Shown: piece after piece, positions 56,284 to 64,000 of the stretch
How positions within the stretch are numbered: position 1 is the stretch's first letter
How the letters are laid out: every line of letters begins with the position of its first letter
Source of the DNA: an uncultured Victivallis sp.
GTDB taxonomy: Bacteria > Verrucomicrobiota > Lentisphaeria > Victivallales > Victivallaceae
NCBI RefSeq assembly: GCF_944391105.1
Contig: NZ_CALXSK010000003.1
Coordinates: 1 to 64,000 of the forward strand
DNA: 64,000 nt
Reading direction: 5' to 3'
Position numbers and translations under genes: made by a program
The notes under the pieces: generated by a model
The model's database searches: none
What the model saw: only the letters and a program-made list of their open reading frames with translations
What the model was told of the DNA's origin: nothing

Positions 56284-56913
56284 TTACAGCACGCAGGCTG
56301 CGGCCTTGAGCCACGCGTCGGCCATGATCTGGTGGCCGCACGGGGTCGGGTGAACGCCGTCTCCGAGAATCTTCGCCGGATCTCCCGCTTTCGCCGCCGC
56401 CTCCGAGAGGACGCTCTGGAACGGAACGAATACGGTTTCATACTCTTCGGCAAGAGCTTTGACGACTTTGCGCCGCTCATTGATCTCGACGACCCAGGCC
56501 GGAGCCACCACGCCGGTCTCCAGCACGAACGGCTCGCACAGCACGAGCGAGCACTTCGGAAGTTTTTCAAGCGTCCAGTCGATCAGCTTCCGATAAAATT
56601 CCGCGTAGCGGGGGATTTCCACGCCGTTTCCGCTGGCAAATTCATGCCAGGTGTCGTTTACGCCGATCAGGATCGACAGCACGTCCGGATTCAAATTCAG
56701 CGTGTCGATTTTCCAGCGCGCATAAAGATCCACCACCCGGTTTCCGCTGATGCCGCGGTTGATGACCACCGGTTCGGCGCCGAGATGGTCCGCCTGCAGC
56801 CGCGCCGAGATGAAGAACGGATAACCCATGCCGAGACTCGTCGACGGATCCTGGCTGCATGTGCGGCCGCAGTCCGTGATCGAATCTCCCTGAAACAGAA
56901 TCGTTTTGCTCAT
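56284..56913 (-). CDS. SGNH/GDSL hydrolase
   Basis: A 209-residue esterase of the SGNH type. Block I is [13 protein letters not shown] (Ser at about 11), block II Gly in NRGISGNRV, block III GVNDTW (Asn about 84), block [11 protein letters not shown] (Asp and His near 190). No signal peptide, so it acts in the cytoplasm, probably deacetylating sugar or oligosaccharide. It follows the aldolase/dehydrogenase gene by 12 bases within the rhamnose gene group, suggesting work on acetylated plant pectin sugars. Confidence 0.88.
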   Translation of the reverse strand: MSKTILFQGDSITDCGRTCSQDPSTSLGMGYPFFISARLQADHLGAEPVVINRGISGNRVVDLYARWKIDTLNLNPDVLSILIGVNDTWHEFASGNGVEIPRYAEFYRKLIDWTLEKLPKCSLVLCEPFVLETGVVAPAWVVEINERRKVVKALAEEYETVFVPFQSVLSEAAAKAGDPAKILGDGVHPTPCGHQIMADAWLKAAACVL

Positions 56914-56925
56914 ATTTCCTCTTGT

Positions 56926-58821
56926 TTAGTTCAACATGACCTGGCCGCCCGTGACCGGGATCGCCTGGCCGGTTTCGTAAGATTGGCAGACCGCGTAGAC
57001 GATCGCTTTTGCCACGTCCGAGGGGTAGCAGCCGCGGTGCATCGGGATCTGTTTTTCGTAATGAAGTTTCACGTCCGCAACGGTTTTGGCGCCCGGAACC
57101 TTGCCGCTGTTCAGGTACTGCACGAAAAGTCCCCTGGTCGGATCCGACCAGAGCGGCCCGTCGAAGAAGTTCCCCGGGCAGACGCTGTTGACCTTGATCC
57201 GGTCGGTCACAAGTTCGAGCGCAAAGCTCTGCGTGAGCCCCACCGTGCCGAATTTGCTGCCCGCGTAGGCGCCGTTCCGGTTGCTCCCGACAAGTCCGCT
57301 CTTGGAGTTGACCTGCACGATGTCGGTCCACGCCGCGCAGCAGCGGTTCTGCCGCGCCATGACGGCGGAAACATGCTTGACGCAGAGAAAGTAGCCCGTG
57401 TAGTTCACGCTGGTGACGAACTCCCAGTCGCGCTTCTCGAAACTCTTGACCGAACCGGCCTTGAGTACACCGGCGTTCGCAACGAAGAGGTCGATCCCCC
57501 CGCATGTGAGCACGACCGAGCGGACCATCGCTTCGACCGATGATTCGTCCGCGATGTTGACCGCGACCGCGCAAGCGCCGCCCGGCGCCTTGAGTCTTGC
57601 CGCGGCGGACTGCGCTCCAGCCGCATTCAGGTCGGCGATGACAACCGTCGCCCCTTCGGCGGCAAGCTCTTCGGCGATTCCATAGCCGAATCCCTGCGCA
57701 CCGCCGGTCACGACCGCGACTTTGCCGGAGAGCCTCACGCTCGCGCCGCCGGCGACCTTCTTCCGGTAGGATTCCGCCTCCCAGTTTTCGATGAAGCCGC
57801 GCCCCGCGTCGGAGAGCGTCCGCGGTCCGCCGAACGCCGCCGTGAGCTGCTGAACGAGCGCTCCGTCCTGCGCAAGCAATGCGACGGTTTCGGCGCCTCT
57901 GCCGGTCGCCCCGGCGCAGAACACCGCCTTGCCGGGGACTTCCACCACGAACGGTTTGTAACCGTATTTCTGTTCAAATGCGAGAATCTCCGCTTCGGTC
58001 GGATCGTCGGAGATCAGCGAATAGGATTTCGCATAGACAATGTGATCGGGCGTGAATGCGCCGCGTGCCGTGCGGAAGGGGGCCAGGGTTTTCACCGTCT
58101 TCGGCGTCTTGCCGTCCCCGAGCCAGCCGCGCAGTTTCGGCGCGAGTTCAAAGGCGAAATCCTCGTCGAGTTTTCCGGTTTCCGGCACGGTTGCGATGCC
58201 CGCTTTCTCGTAGACGGTGCGCAGCGTGGACATGATCCGGCTGTAGGCGTTGTCGATCTCTTCAGCGGAATTTCCGCCGACGAAAACGCCGTGGTTCTGC
58301 AGAAAGATCATCGATGCGGGCCGCCCGTGAGCGGCTTCGTATTTCACACTCGCATCATGGACGGTTTTCGCGAGCGTGAAACCGGGATCGGTCTCCGGAA
58401 TCCAGAGCGCCTCCGGAAAGAGTTTCGCACATTCGGCCGGCCCGTTCTGCGAGCAGGTCAGCCCGTTGACCGCCGCCGGATGCAGATGCACGATGTAGGT
58501 GAACGGCATGAGTTCGTGCAGCGGCGCTTCCACCGAGGGACGGCGCGCGGCATTCCCCGTCACGGCGAAGGCCATGAGCTTCGTCACCATCGCTTCCCGT
58601 TCGGATGCGTCGGCGTATTCCGGCAGGGAAAAGACCCGGCGGATCACTTCGCGCTCCATCTTTACGAAATCGGACTCCGTGATGTCGGCCAGTGCGACTC
58701 CGCTGGGCTTGACATAGAGGAATTTTTCATCTTTGCAGGAGGTGTTCCCGCCTCCCGCAAGAACATAGGAGGGGTCGGCGCCGTAGCGGTTCGAGAGTTC
58801 GCGGATGATCGCAAGTGACAT
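56926..58821 (-). CDS. Bifunctional aldolase/short-chain dehydrogenase (rhamnose pathway)
   Basis: This 631-residue fusion has an N-terminal class II aldolase-like part (VLAGGGNTSCKDEKFLYVKP, VHLHPAAVNGL, LQNHGVFVGG) and a C-terminal SDR part (VAVVTGGAQGFGYGIAEEL, about residue 378; FVANAGVL; YAGSKFG as the Tyr-x3-Lys motif). Such fusions combine rhamnulose-1-phosphate aldolase and lactaldehyde dehydrogenase. Directly downstream of rhaA. The rhamnulokinase needed between them is not in the window. Confidence 0.87.
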   Translation of the reverse strand: MSLAIIRELSNRYGADPSYVLAGGGNTSCKDEKFLYVKPSGVALADITESDFVKMEREVIRRVFSLPEYADASEREAMVTKLMAFAVTGNAARRPSVEAPLHELMPFTYIVHLHPAAVNGLTCSQNGPAECAKLFPEALWIPETDPGFTLAKTVHDASVKYEAAHGRPASMIFLQNHGVFVGGNSAEEIDNAYSRIMSTLRTVYEKAGIATVPETGKLDEDFAFELAPKLRGWLGDGKTPKTVKTLAPFRTARGAFTPDHIVYAKSYSLISDDPTEAEILAFEQKYGYKPFVVEVPGKAVFCAGATGRGAETVALLAQDGALVQQLTAAFGGPRTLSDAGRGFIENWEAESYRKKVAGGASVRLSGKVAVVTGGAQGFGYGIAEELAAEGATVVIADLNAAGAQSAAARLKAPGGACAVAVNIADESSVEAMVRSVVLTCGGIDLFVANAGVLKAGSVKSFEKRDWEFVTSVNYTGYFLCVKHVSAVMARQNRCCAAWTDIVQVNSKSGLVGSNRNGAYAGSKFGTVGLTQSFALELVTDRIKVNSVCPGNFFDGPLWSDPTRGLFVQYLNSGKVPGAKTVADVKLHYEKQIPMHRGCYPSDVAKAIVYAVCQSYETGQAIPVTGGQVMLN

Positions 58822-58877
58822 GATGAATCTCTTCCCTTTCTCTTCCCTGGAGGATGTTTCCGGTTTAAACGAACAAA

Positions 58878-58901
58878 GGCTCCCGAATTTTTCCGGGAGC
58901 C
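58878..58901 (-). terminator. Hairpin between rhaA and the aldolase fusion
   Basis: GGCTCCCG/CGGGAGCC, eight pairs; on the minus strand followed by TTTGTT only. May attenuate or protect mRNA ends. Confidence 0.45.
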
Positions 58902-58923
58902 GCGCGGGCCCTGTCTGCCGGGC

Positions 58924-60168
58924 TTATCCGCGTTTGGCGAGGACCTCTTTCTCGTAGGCTTTCGCCTCGTCGATCCAGCAGGAGCCGGGGACGTCGTGGC
59001 GGCGGCAGTACTCTTCCCAGACTGCACCGAACGGAAGGGTTTTCGCCTCCTCCATCCAGGCGAGGCGGCTGCTCTTGTCGCCGGACTTCTCCGCCTTGCG
59101 GATGAGAGCGGCCGGTTCGGTCAGAGCCATCAAAAGCGCCTTGTACATGTTGCGCGCGCCGATCGTCCAGGCCATGACGCGGTTGATCGAGGCGTCGAAG
59201 TAGTCCAGCCCGATGTGGACGCGCTTGTCGTAGTTGTGGCGGACGATCTCCTCGGCGATCGCACGGAGTTCCTCCGTCATCGTGACGACGTGGTCGCTGT
59301 CCCAGCGGACGCCGCGGCTCACATGCAGCAGAATCTCGTCGAGGAACATCAGCGTGCTCGTGATCTTGTCGGAGATCACTTCGGTCGGATGGAAGTGGCC
59401 CGCGTCGAGGCAGAGCAGTTTGCCGTTCTTCATCGCGTAACCCATGTAGAATTCGTGCGACCCGACCGTGCAGCTTTCGGCGCCGATGCCGAAGAGCTTG
59501 CACTCAACCGCATCACGGTTGTAGCGCGGATTGCATGGAGACGCGAAGATCTTGTCGAGCGAATCGGCCAGCCGCTCGCGCGGGGAGAGCCGGTCGAACG
59601 GGGTGTCCTTGAAGCCGTCCGGCACCCAGAAGTTCGTGATGCATGTGTTGCGCAGTTTTTTGCCGAAGCTCTCCGCGATCGTACGGCAGGCGATGCCGTG
59701 TTCGACCCAGAACCGCCGGACGCCCGCGTCGGGGCTCGAAAGGGTCAGTCCGTCCCGCATCATCGGATGCGAGAAGTAGGAGGGGTTGAAGTCAAGCCCG
59801 AGATCGTGCTCTTTCGCCCAGTCGACCCAGCGTGCGAAGTGTTTCGGCTCGATTTCGTTGCGCTTGACCGGCCTGCCGTCGGTTTCCGCGTAGATCGCAT
59901 GGAGATTCAGCCGCTTTTTTCCGGGGAGGAAGGAGAGCACCTTTTCGATGTCGGCGCGCAGTTCGTCGGCGTTCCGGGCGCGTCCCGGATAGTTGCCGGT
60001 CACGGCGATGCCGCCGTCGAGCGCGTCGCTGTTTTCAAATCCTGCAACATCGTCGCCCTGCCAGCAGTGAAGGCTCACCGGAATCTGGTCGAGCCGCTTG
60101 AATGCCGCTTCGACATCCACACCGAGATCTTCGTAAACTTTCTTCGCCGCATCAAACATGGAAGCCAT
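58924..60168 (-). CDS. rhaA: L-rhamnose isomerase
   Basis: The 414-residue enzyme converts L-rhamnose to L-rhamnulose. It matches RhaA across its length: [15 protein letters not shown] (about 32), [58 protein letters not shown] (quoted in part), [22 protein letters not shown] and [13 protein letters not shown], containing the metal ligands (Glu, Asp, His). TAAGGAG precedes the start. First gene of its operon. Confidence 0.97.
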   Translation of the reverse strand: MASMFDAAKKVYEDLGVDVEAAFKRLDQIPVSLHCWQGDDVAGFENSDALDGGIAVTGNYPGRARNADELRADIEKVLSFLPGKKRLNLHAIYAETDGRPVKRNEIEPKHFARWVDWAKEHDLGLDFNPSYFSHPMMRDGLTLSSPDAGVRRFWVEHGIACRTIAESFGKKLRNTCITNFWVPDGFKDTPFDRLSPRERLADSLDKIFASPCNPRYNRDAVECKLFGIGAESCTVGSHEFYMGYAMKNGKLLCLDAGHFHPTEVISDKITSTLMFLDEILLHVSRGVRWDSDHVVTMTEELRAIAEEIVRHNYDKRVHIGLDYFDASINRVMAWTIGARNMYKALLMALTEPAALIRKAEKSGDKSSRLAWMEEAKTLPFGAVWEEYCRRHDVPGSCWIDEAKAYEKEVLAKRG

Positions 60169-60220
60169 CTTCTTACTCCTTAGGTTGCATTCACTCTGAT
60201 TGACGATCCATTTTTCTGGT

Positions 60221-60248
60221 AATATAGCACTCCGCTGAGAGAGTGCAA
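60221..60248 (-). promoter_or_regulatory. rhaA promoter
   Basis: TTGCAC, 16-base spacer, TATATT with TGC extended -10 on the minus strand, about 53 bases before the ATG. Confidence 0.7.
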
Positions 60249-60264
60249 GCCCCGAATCGGGTTT

Positions 60265-61164
60265 TTACACTTCCCGGCCGGCGAAAAACGCGAGATACCA
60301 GCGCAGCAGTCTCTCCCCCGAGAACATCCAGATCAGGCTGCCGAACGCGAGAAACGGCCCGAGCGGAACCGTCGTGCGGGCGAGTTTTTTTCCGCCGCGG
60401 AGCGCGCAGGCGACCCCGTAAATCGAGCCGAGCAGACTGCCCGCCAGCACCGAAAAGAACGCTCCGGGCAATCCGAGCAGAATTCCGGCCGCGGCAGTGT
60501 ACTTGACATCCCCCCATCCGAGCACCTCCCGCTTTGCAACTGCGCGCCCGACGATGGCGAAAAGTGCGAGAAGTCCGCCCGCAACCGCTCCCGAGCCGAG
60601 AGCGAATCCCGCAGCGAGAAAGCGGTTTTCCACGCCCCAGATCGACGGGAACGCCGCCGAAGCCGCGACGCCGAACAGCATCGCCGGGAAGGTCGTCGCA
60701 TCCGGAATGAGCCGGTGTTCGAAATCGATCCAGATCGTTGTGATGCAGAGCAGCGTCATCGCAAAATACGCCATCACCGTCGCGGGCGGCTGCCGGAAGG
60801 CGCCGACTTTCACGACGAGCAGTGCGAAGAGCAGACCGGTCAGCGTTTCAACGATCACGTAGCGCGGCGAAATCGGCGCCTTGCAGCTGCGGCAGCGGCC
60901 CCGCAGCACGAGATAACTTGCGATCGGAATGTTGTCGTACCAGTGGATCGGCGTGCCGCACTTCGTGCAGTGCGACGGCGCGGTCACGATCGATTCCCCG
61001 AGCGGCATCCGCCAGATGCAGACGTTGAGGAAACTCCCGAGACAGCTTCCGAGCAGAAAACTTGCGAGCAGAAAGAACCCGATCACGAATTCGTCGCCGA
61101 ATCCCGCGCGCGTCCACCAGTAGTAATTCGCCTGATCGGTCAGGCGCAGAAGTCCGTTCAACAT
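60265..61164 (-). CDS. pilD: Prepilin peptidase/methyltransferase
   Basis: The 299-residue inner-membrane aspartic protease cleaves type IV pilin or pseudopilin leaders. LGSCLGSFLNVCIWRMP is the conserved cytoplasmic start; two CxxC pairs (CTKCGTPIHWYDNIP, CRSCKAP; about 66-95) form the zinc site for the methyltransferase domain; catalytic Asp residues are in IDFEHRLIPD (about 155) and GWGDVKY (about 217). Seven to eight membrane helices. Overlaps aroE by seven bases. The organism should make type IV pili or type II secretion. Confidence 0.93.
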   Translation of the reverse strand: MLNGLLRLTDQANYYWWTRAGFGDEFVIGFFLLASFLLGSCLGSFLNVCIWRMPLGESIVTAPSHCTKCGTPIHWYDNIPIASYLVLRGRCRSCKAPISPRYVIVETLTGLLFALLVVKVGAFRQPPATVMAYFAMTLLCITTIWIDFEHRLIPDATTFPAMLFGVAASAAFPSIWGVENRFLAAGFALGSGAVAGGLLALFAIVGRAVAKREVLGWGDVKYTAAAGILLGLPGAFFSVLAGSLLGSIYGVACALRGGKKLARTTVPLGPFLAFGSLIWMFSGERLLRWYLAFFAGREV

Positions 61165-62003
61165 GATGGTTTCCCCTCCATCCCGGCGCGCATCTCTTCG
61201 ATCGGGGCGGGCAGTCCGGTCCAGATTTCAAACGACTTCGCCCCCTGATAGAGCAGCATCGCGCTGCCGCCCGCGGCGGGAAGTCCGAGCTCTTTCGCGC
61301 GTTTGAGCAGCGGCGTGTCGAGGTAGATCGTGTCGAACACCGCGAGTTTCAGGTCGGGCGTAAGCAGTTCGAGGTCGAACGGCGGCGGATCCGCAAACTT
61401 CAGCCCGAGACTCGTGGCCTGGATGAGAAAGTTCGTCCGGGCGAACCAGTCTGAGAGCGTCCCGTTGTCGCGGGGGGAGGCGGTGTCGAGTTCGAGCGAG
61501 GGGAAGCATTTGCTCAGTTTTTCAGCGAGCTCCTCCGCCTTTTCGATGGTTCGGTTCGCGATACGGATCGTTTTTGCGCCGCGTCGCGCGAGGTGGAACG
61601 CCGTCGCATGAGCCGCGCCGCCGCAGCCGATGAAACAGAATTCCGCTCCTTCAACATCTTTTCCGAAATTTTCCCGGAGCGCCGTTTCGAGACCGTAACC
61701 GTCGGTGCTGGTTCCGGAGAGGCGGCCGTTTTCATCGACCGTGACGGTGTTCACGCTCTGCGCGGCAAGCGCGTCGGGATCGACTTCGTCGAGAAACGGG
61801 ATGATCGCCGCCTTGTGAGGCACGGTGCAGTTGAAGCCGGCGAGCTGCCGCTTTGCGAATTCGACAAAGTCGCCGAGTTCGGCCGGGCGCACATGATATT
61901 TCACATAGGGGGAGCCGAGGTGGTGGAATTCGAATGCGGCGTTCTGCATCCCGGGGGAGCGGCTGTGTTCAACGGGATCGCCGATGACTGCATAGTTTCT
62001 CAT
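61158..62003 (-). CDS. aroE: Shikimate dehydrogenase
   Basis: This 281-residue enzyme reduces 3-dehydroshikimate with NADPH. IGDPVEHSRSPGMQNAAF (substrate Ser), NCTVPHKAAIIPFLD (catalytic Lys, about 64), GTSTDGYGLETAL (Asp about 102), nucleotide motif IGCGGAAHATAFHLA and ANRT are present. ATG at 62003 preferred to an upstream TTG; neither has a good ribosome site. Confidence 0.93.
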   Translation of the reverse strand: MRNYAVIGDPVEHSRSPGMQNAAFEFHHLGSPYVKYHVRPAELGDFVEFAKRQLAGFNCTVPHKAAIIPFLDEVDPDALAAQSVNTVTVDENGRLSGTSTDGYGLETALRENFGKDVEGAEFCFIGCGGAAHATAFHLARRGAKTIRIANRTIEKAEELAEKLSKCFPSLELDTASPRDNGTLSDWFARTNFLIQATSLGLKFADPPPFDLELLTPDLKLAVFDTIYLDTPLLKRAKELGLPAAGGSAMLLYQGAKSFEIWTGLPAPIEEMRAGMEGKPSC

Positions 62004-62122
62004 GAAAAATTTACCGTTCAAACTGGAATTTTGTTCAATCCGGCGTTAATATACATGGTGTCAATGGTTATGGCAACAGCGAAAAACAAAAAATCGAATT
62101 GAAACCGGAGAAAACAGCGGAA

Positions 62123-62707
62123 ATGAAGAAAAATCTGGCGGCGGCATGCGCCTTCGCGCTTTTCATTCTGGCAGCGGGAACCGGCTGCGAGGCGTTCAAG
62201 GAGGCGTGGGAGGAGGCGGTCACCTACGAGGATACCCCGGAGGAGGTCGAGGCGGAGGAGGCCGAGTCTCAGCAGAAAAAGTATGAACTTTCTCTGCATG
62301 CGATCGTAAAATATCCGCGGGCGACGGAGAACGAACAGGATATCCCGACGCTCGACGGGAAAACCATCTGGATTCGGAAGAACCAGCTTTTCAGCAGCAA
62401 GAACATCAAGCGGGTCAAGGCCGTTCCGCGTCCCGGCAACCCCGATCTCTACGATCTCGAGATCAAGGTCGACCGGTTTGGACGGCTGCAGTGGCAGCTG
62501 CTTTCGGGAAATCATGCGGGAGAACCGGTCGCGCTGATTGTGGACGGGACCTATTTCGTGAGTTTCTATCCGGAGCAGCCGGAGAACGACTCGACTTACT
62601 GGATCTTTCTGCGGGTCGGTCTCGATCCGGTTACGGCGCGCGGCATTGCCCGTAATGCGAAGAAAAACTATGAAATTATGAATCCGGGTGCATTCAGTCT
62701 GTTCTGA
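62123..62707 (+). CDS. Lipoprotein, paralogue 1
   Basis: A 194-residue precursor with lipoprotein signal and lipobox LAAGTGC (acylated Cys at about 22), then an acidic helix (EAFKEAWEEAVTYED). The folded part is beta-rich with TLDGKTIWIRKNQLFSSKNI and WQLLSGNHAGEPVALIVDGT, reminiscent of the small domain at the start of SecD-type proteins, but that similarity is weak. Shares most of its sequence pattern with the next gene. Function unknown; envelope-located. Confidence 0.7.
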   Translation: MKKNLAAACAFALFILAAGTGCEAFKEAWEEAVTYEDTPEEVEAEEAESQQKKYELSLHAIVKYPRATENEQDIPTLDGKTIWIRKNQLFSSKNIKRVKAVPRPGNPDLYDLEIKVDRFGRLQWQLLSGNHAGEPVALIVDGTYFVSFYPEQPENDSTYWIFLRVGLDPVTARGIARNAKKNYEIMNPGAFSLF

Positions 62708-62747
62708 GCCCGGCGCATCCGGGGAATGAGGAGGAGTTGAAGAGACG

Positions 62748-63329
62748 ATGAAAAGAAAAAAAATCGCGTTGTGGGCGGGGGCTCTGTCCATTGCGGTGCT
62801 GTTTTCCGGCTGCGAAGCCATTCAGGAGGCGTGGGAGGAGGCGATGGATCCCGACGCCGAAATCACCGACAACCCGAACAGCACGGAGTACAGGCGCAAA
62901 TACGTCATTCATGTGAATTCGATCGTCCGCCATCCGAGCCGTTCTGGTGAGCTTGAACGGGAGATCCCGACGCTCGACGGCGGGACGGTCTGGATCAACA
63001 CGAATCAGCTCTTCAGCAGCAAGAACATTCAGGACGCCCGGGTGGTTTCCCGTCCCGGCGACCCGGATCTTTTCGATCTGCAGTTTCTGGTCGACCGGTT
63101 CGGAAAGCTGCAGTGGCAGATGCTCACGGGAAATTTCGGCTCGGAGCAGGTTGCGCTCGTGGTGGACGGCGTCTACTTCGCAAGTTTCTATCCCGAGCCG
63201 CAGATGGATGGCGCGGGCGACTGGGTCACGCTGCGGGTCGGGCTGAACGCTGTGACCGCGCGCGGCATCGCGCGCAACGCGAAGAAGAACTACATCAATC
63301 TGAATCCCGACGTGATGCACTGGTTCTGA
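62748..63329 (+). CDS. Lipoprotein, paralogue 2
   Basis: A 193-residue precursor with lipobox LFSGC (Cys at about 22) followed by EAIQEAWEEAMDPD. The segments TLDGGTVWINTNQLFSSKNI, VSRPGDPDLFDLQFLVDRFG, and TARGIARNAKKNYINLNPD run in parallel with paralogue 1, so this is a tandem duplicate. 40 bases separate them. Same predicted location and unknown role. Confidence 0.7.
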   Translation: MKRKKIALWAGALSIAVLFSGCEAIQEAWEEAMDPDAEITDNPNSTEYRRKYVIHVNSIVRHPSRSGELEREIPTLDGGTVWINTNQLFSSKNIQDARVVSRPGDPDLFDLQFLVDRFGKLQWQMLTGNFGSEQVALVVDGVYFASFYPEPQMDGAGDWVTLRVGLNAVTARGIARNAKKNYINLNPDVMHWF

Positions 63330-63348
63330 CGGAGAAGGAGTTTCGCTG

Positions 63349-64000
63349 ATGGGCAGAAAGAACGGTTATCCCTACCAGGCCGGTGTGATCGACGTCGGCG
63401 CGCATTCGACGCGGCTCGATCTTTTTGAGGTGGCTTCGGGGGGGCGGATCACGCTTCTGGAGAGCCTTTCCAGAACGGTGAATCTCGGGTACGACGTTTT
63501 CCGGCACGGTTCGGTTTCGCCGGAGAATCTGTCGGCGCTCGGAACGGTCATGGCGGATTTCTCCCGGAAACTCGCCGAATACCGGGTGCGGAGCTGCCGG
63601 GTCGTGGCGACTTCGGCTGTGCGCGAGGCGTTCAATCGGGAACTGGTCATCAACCGGATTCGCAGCGTCTCGAATCTTTCTCTGGAAATCCTTGAGAGTC
63701 AGGAGGAAACCAGAATCTGTTTTCTTTCCATGCGTGAGGCGCTGCGCCGGACGCTGCCGTTCGACGAGCTCGCGGGACTCTGCCTTATCGTCGGCACCGG
63801 TTCGCTGCTGGTGAGCTGGTTCGACGGAGGGCTCATGCGTTTTTCGGAGGCAGTTCCGCTCGGGACGAGCCGTCTGGTCGATGCGTTCGGACGCTCCTCG
63901 TTCTCAATCGAGCAGATTCTTGAAACGCTCCGGTCGCAGGACATCCGCCAGCGGCTGCGCGAAACTGTGGGATTGGATCCTGCGCGGCCGGTGACGCTCG
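63349..64000 (+). CDS. Ppx/GppA family phosphatase (3' end cut by window)
   Basis: The ATG at 63349 is preceded by GAGAAGGAG. The first 217 residues match the Ppx/GppA sugar-kinase-like fold: AGVIDVGAHSTRLDLFEV (phosphate-binding loop 1), VVATSAVREAFNRE (about 82-95), ILESQEETRICFLSM (about 110) and LIVGTGSLLVSWF where a Gly-Gly-Gly-Ser motif is usual. It hydrolyses polyphosphate or pppGpp. The rest lies beyond the window, so activity cannot be judged; the altered GTGS loop is noted. Confidence 0.85.
   Translation, partial: MGRKNGYPYQAGVIDVGAHSTRLDLFEVASGGRITLLESLSRTVNLGYDVFRHGSVSPENLSALGTVMADFSRKLAEYRVRSCRVVATSAVREAFNRELVINRIRSVSNLSLEILESQEETRICFLSMREALRRTLPFDELAGLCLIVGTGSLLVSWFDGGLMRFSEAVPLGTSRLVDAFGRSSFSIEQILETLRSQDIRQRLRETVGLDPARPVTL

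Noticed and set aside
1-64000. CRISPR array
   Set aside because: No regularly spaced 25-37 base direct repeats with unique spacers; the tandem repeats present are 7, 9 and 15 bases without spacers.

Overview
The window is GC-rich, densely packed bacterial DNA. Host gene content (L-rhamnose isomerase plus a fused aldolase/dehydrogenase, D-mannonate catabolism, a sialate O-acetylesterase, dxr/rseP/ispG, prepilin peptidase, SecD-independent small lipoproteins) suggests a polysaccharide-fermenting gut bacterium. A Lentisphaerota/Victivallis-like organism is my best guess. That is an inference from gene content, not from a marker gene.

Positions 1-28.5 kb are most of a prophage. An early operon runs leftward out of the window (HTH proteins and small unknowns). 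It diverges from a cI-type repressor at 1.6-1.75 kb, where matched operator half-sites surround a consensus promoter. To the right lie a membrane/coiled-coil gene, a 600-base non-coding stretch (strong promoter, structured short RNA, perfect terminator, palindrome, opposed heptad repeats) and then one rightward late operon (3.4-28.1 kb). Its head module follows phage Mu (DUF3486 gp27, gp28 terminase, DUF935 portal, gpF with an added ADP-ribosyltransferase domain, gpI protease/scaffold, gp33, gpT, gp36, gp37). No contractile-tail genes follow. Instead there are a tape-measure gene, several unrecognised tail genes and collagen-like fibres, then a run of signal-peptide proteins, a zinc-ribbon array protein, a phospholipase-like protein, a lipoprotein and a 41-residue NrdD glycyl-radical-like mini-protein. 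Three copies of a hairpin repeat and seven arrays of a 9-base repeat sit at gene boundaries of this operon. No lysin, holin or transposase is recognisable in the window.

28.6-31.8 kb: uxuA-uxuB-ROK regulator operon (D-mannonate/hexuronate catabolism), leftward. 31.9-36.1 kb: tRNA-Asn followed by a small, AT-richer integrase island (tyrosine recombinase, P-loop-like protein, excisionase-like HTH), ending at a 5'-truncated arsenate reductase gene and a transposase remnant. 36.1-36.35 kb: tRNA-fMet and tRNA-His, leftward.

36.6-46.6 kb, mostly rightward: a small exported protein, valS, a trypsin-like protease with DnaJ-type zinc motifs, a small membrane protein, (leftward) a double class II aldolase, then bipA/typA and an alkaline-phosphatase-like exported protein. 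46.7-62.0 kb, all leftward: aroE-pilD; rhaA - aldolase/SDR - SGNH hydrolase - folE - dtd - dxr - glycosyltransferase; rseP - ispG - sialate O-acetylesterase, with many 4-base ATGA overlaps. 62.1-64.0 kb, rightward: two paralogous lipoproteins and the start of a Ppx/GppA phosphatase cut by the window end. Host promoters repeatedly use a TATATT -10 element.
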